A stretch of DNA of 7,603 nt, taken from Actinomycetota bacterium (GTDB taxonomy: Bacteria > Actinomycetota > Actinomycetes > S36-B12). Below the pieces are notes generated by a model that saw only the letters and a program-made list of their open reading frames with translations, searched no databases and was not told the DNA's origin. Shown here in pieces: positions 6,451 through 7,603 of the stretch (position 1 is its first letter; the number at the start of each line of letters is the position of its first letter). Made by a program: the position numbers and the translations under genes. The stretch lies in contig DNXA01000200.1 in the NCBI GenBank assembly GCA_003506065.1, forward strand, positions 1 to 7,603. Direction: 5' to 3'.

Positions 6451-6801
6451 TCAGTTTTTGGCGCAGACGACCAGCAGACGCAGGGGCAACGTGCCGGTGT
6501 TGCGCAGGCTGTGGCGGTGGCCGCTCCGCGTGAAACAGAAATCGCCGGCCTGCACGGCGACGGTCTCGTCATCGAGCGTCATCTCGCCGCTGCCCTCGAG
6601 GATGTAGTAAAACTCCTCGTCGCCGTCGTGCCGGTGCTCGCCGATGCTGGCGCCGGGCGGAAGCACGTCGTCGTGCACGAATTTGATGCCGGCTTCCGGG
6701 CGCGTGTAGTCACCGTGGACCTCGCGGCAAACGAGCGAGCCGGTGCCGCCGTGGCAGGCGTGGGCTGCGCTGACGTTCATCTGGGCGGCGGCGGTTTTCA
6801 T
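6451..6801 (-). CDS. Small single-domain cupin protein
   Basis: The product is 116 residues with one cupin (cupin_2-like) beta-barrel. Motif 1 fits G(x5)HxH(x4)E(x6)G exactly, with G50, His56, His58, Glu63 and G70. Motif 2 is present as G86 ... SGHRH ... N101 with His97 as fourth metal ligand, although Arg92 replaces the usual Pro. All four metal-binding residues (His56, His58, Glu63, His97) are present, so a divalent metal is probably bound. Family members include small sugar- or ligand-binding proteins, isomerases and dioxygenases, and the reaction cannot be assigned here. ATG at 6801 is 5 nt after the stop of the upstream oxygenase gene, so the two are probably co-translated; ATG 6780 is a later alternative. 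There is no signal peptide, so the protein is cytoplasmic. Confidence 0.88.
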   Translation of the reverse strand: MKTAAAQMNVSAAHACHGGTGSLVCREVHGDYTRPEAGIKFVHDDVLPPGASIGEHRHDGDEEFYYILEGSGEMTLDDETVAVQAGDFCFTRSGHRHSLRNTGTLPLRLLVVCAKN

Positions 6802-6806
6802 GGCGA

Positions 6807-7603
6807 TCAGGCGGCGTCGCGCGAATAGATCACGGGCGTCATCCGGCCGTTCATGATCTGGCCGACCTCGATGTCGGCGGCAAAGGCGGCGCGGTCGCCC
6901 TCGCGGGCCTTGGTGTGCGGTTCAACGAGACGCATGTCCTCGTCCATGTAGATGATGGTCATGACGGCGCGGGGGCGGTCGGAGGTGTTGGGCCCGGCAC
7001 GGTGGAAGGTCCAACCGTAGTGGAAGCTCACCTCGCCGAGGTCGAAGGGGGTGTCGTCGAGCGGGTAGTTGTGTTCCTTCATCGAGCGGCCGATGGTCTT
7101 TTCGCTTTCGTCGCTGATGCCGAGTTCGCGGCCGGCCTCGAATTTGTGGCTGCCTTTGGCGAAGGCGAGCGGACCGAGTTCCATGGGCGTGGCCTGCAGC
7201 GGAATCCAGGCGGTGACGGAGTTGGCGCTGCTCATCGGCCAGTAATACTGGTCGGCATGCCAGGGGGTGACGCCGCCGCCCGGCTCCTTGTAGAGCGCCT
7301 GATCGTGATACATGCGCACGCCGCGCACCCCGAGCAGTTCGGCGGCCATGCGGGCGAGGCGTTGGCCCCAGCAGAACTCCTTTACGGTTTTGTTTTTGGT
7401 CCAGATGTTGATGACCTGGAGAAAGGCCTTGTTGTAGGTGTCGCGCTGCTCGATCGGCAGGTGCATGGTGTTGAGCCGCTGCACCTCGGACGAAATGATC
7501 GGGCCGTAGTGGTTGATCACGTCGGCGGAGAGGACGTGCTTCAGCTTGATGTAGCCGTCGGCGCGAAACTGCGCGATCTGCGCGGGGGTGAGGGCGAACG
7601 GGG
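6807..7603 (-). CDS. Phytanoyl-CoA dioxygenase (PhyH) family Fe(II)/2-oxoglutarate oxygenase, 5' end off window
   Basis: Some 264 residues are visible and the frame stays open to the window edge. The first visible residues, FALTPAQIAQFRADGYIKL, are the usual PhyH opening helix, so only a few N-terminal residues are missing. In visible numbering the iron ligands are His115 and Asp117 in TPWHADQYYW, and His200 in FHYGWTFHRAGPN. Arg209 or Arg211 (DRPR) should hold the 2-oxoglutarate carboxylate. The GTG that could start at 7520 lies inside the conserved domain and is not the real start. The enzyme should hydroxylate a small molecule by oxidative decarboxylation of 2-oxoglutarate. PhyH-family bacterial substrates vary widely, and nothing here identifies this one. 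It ends 5 nt before the cupin gene, so the pair forms a probable operon. Confidence 0.9.
   Translation of the reverse strand, partial: PFALTPAQIAQFRADGYIKLKHVLSADVINHYGPIISSEVQRLNTMHLPIEQRDTYNKAFLQVINIWTKNKTVKEFCWGQRLARMAAELLGVRGVRMYHDQALYKEPGGGVTPWHADQYYWPMSSANSVTAWIPLQATPMELGPLAFAKGSHKFEAGRELGISDESEKTIGRSMKEHNYPLDDTPFDLGEVSFHYGWTFHRAGPNTSDRPRAVMTIIYMDEDMRLVEPHTKAREGDRAAFAADIEVGQIMNGRMTPVIYSRDAA

Overview
The window looks like metagenomic or draft bacterial DNA with two composition zones. From base 1 to about 5740 the genes look actinobacterial: a DinG-type helicase follows an hflX 3' end directly, the MFS exporter carries a soluble beta-sandwich tail, and GTG/TTG starts are common. From about 5760 to the end the DNA is richer in GC. 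By hand count it is 250/360 (69%) in 5761-6120 against 211/360 (59%) in 5401-5760. The genes there (phytanoyl-CoA-dioxygenase-like oxygenase, small cupin, N-terminal half of HflX) look more like Verrucomicrobia (Opitutae-like). These assignments rest on remembered family features, not on a search.

Layout: the plus strand holds only the 3' end of a small zinc metalloprotease (1-330). It converges on a minus-strand series that reads from right to left: PhyH-like oxygenase (5' end off the window), cupin, hflX, an unrecognised exported protein (called gene X here), a 60-codon relic of a second hflX 3' end, dinG, and a 14-TM drug-exporter-like MFS gene. The MFS gene has its own promoter region with a perfect 9-4-9 palindrome of TetR-operator type. 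Coding is nearly continuous, and no gap exceeds 300 bases apart from the relic region, which is described below.

The most notable structure is a duplicated hflX/dinG junction. The last ~57 codons of hflX plus the first few codons of dinG occur twice, at 4090-4266 and 5118-5294. The copies are in direct orientation, 1028 bp apart, and without indels; they are ~81% identical over 170 nt, and 19 of the 32 differences fall at third codon positions. Gene X lies between them, and its TTG start sits inside the relic of the dinG start. This pattern fits integration of a related species' hflX-3'-end plus gene X by recombination in the conserved hflX tail, which left hflX intact and displaced the old tail. 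The second notable point is that HflX itself appears to be a chimera, with a break near its P-loop codons (about 5728-5760) where base composition and family resemblance both change. This is either a metagenome assembly chimera or a genuine inter-phylum recombinant. I see no defence system, CRISPR array, tRNA or rRNA.
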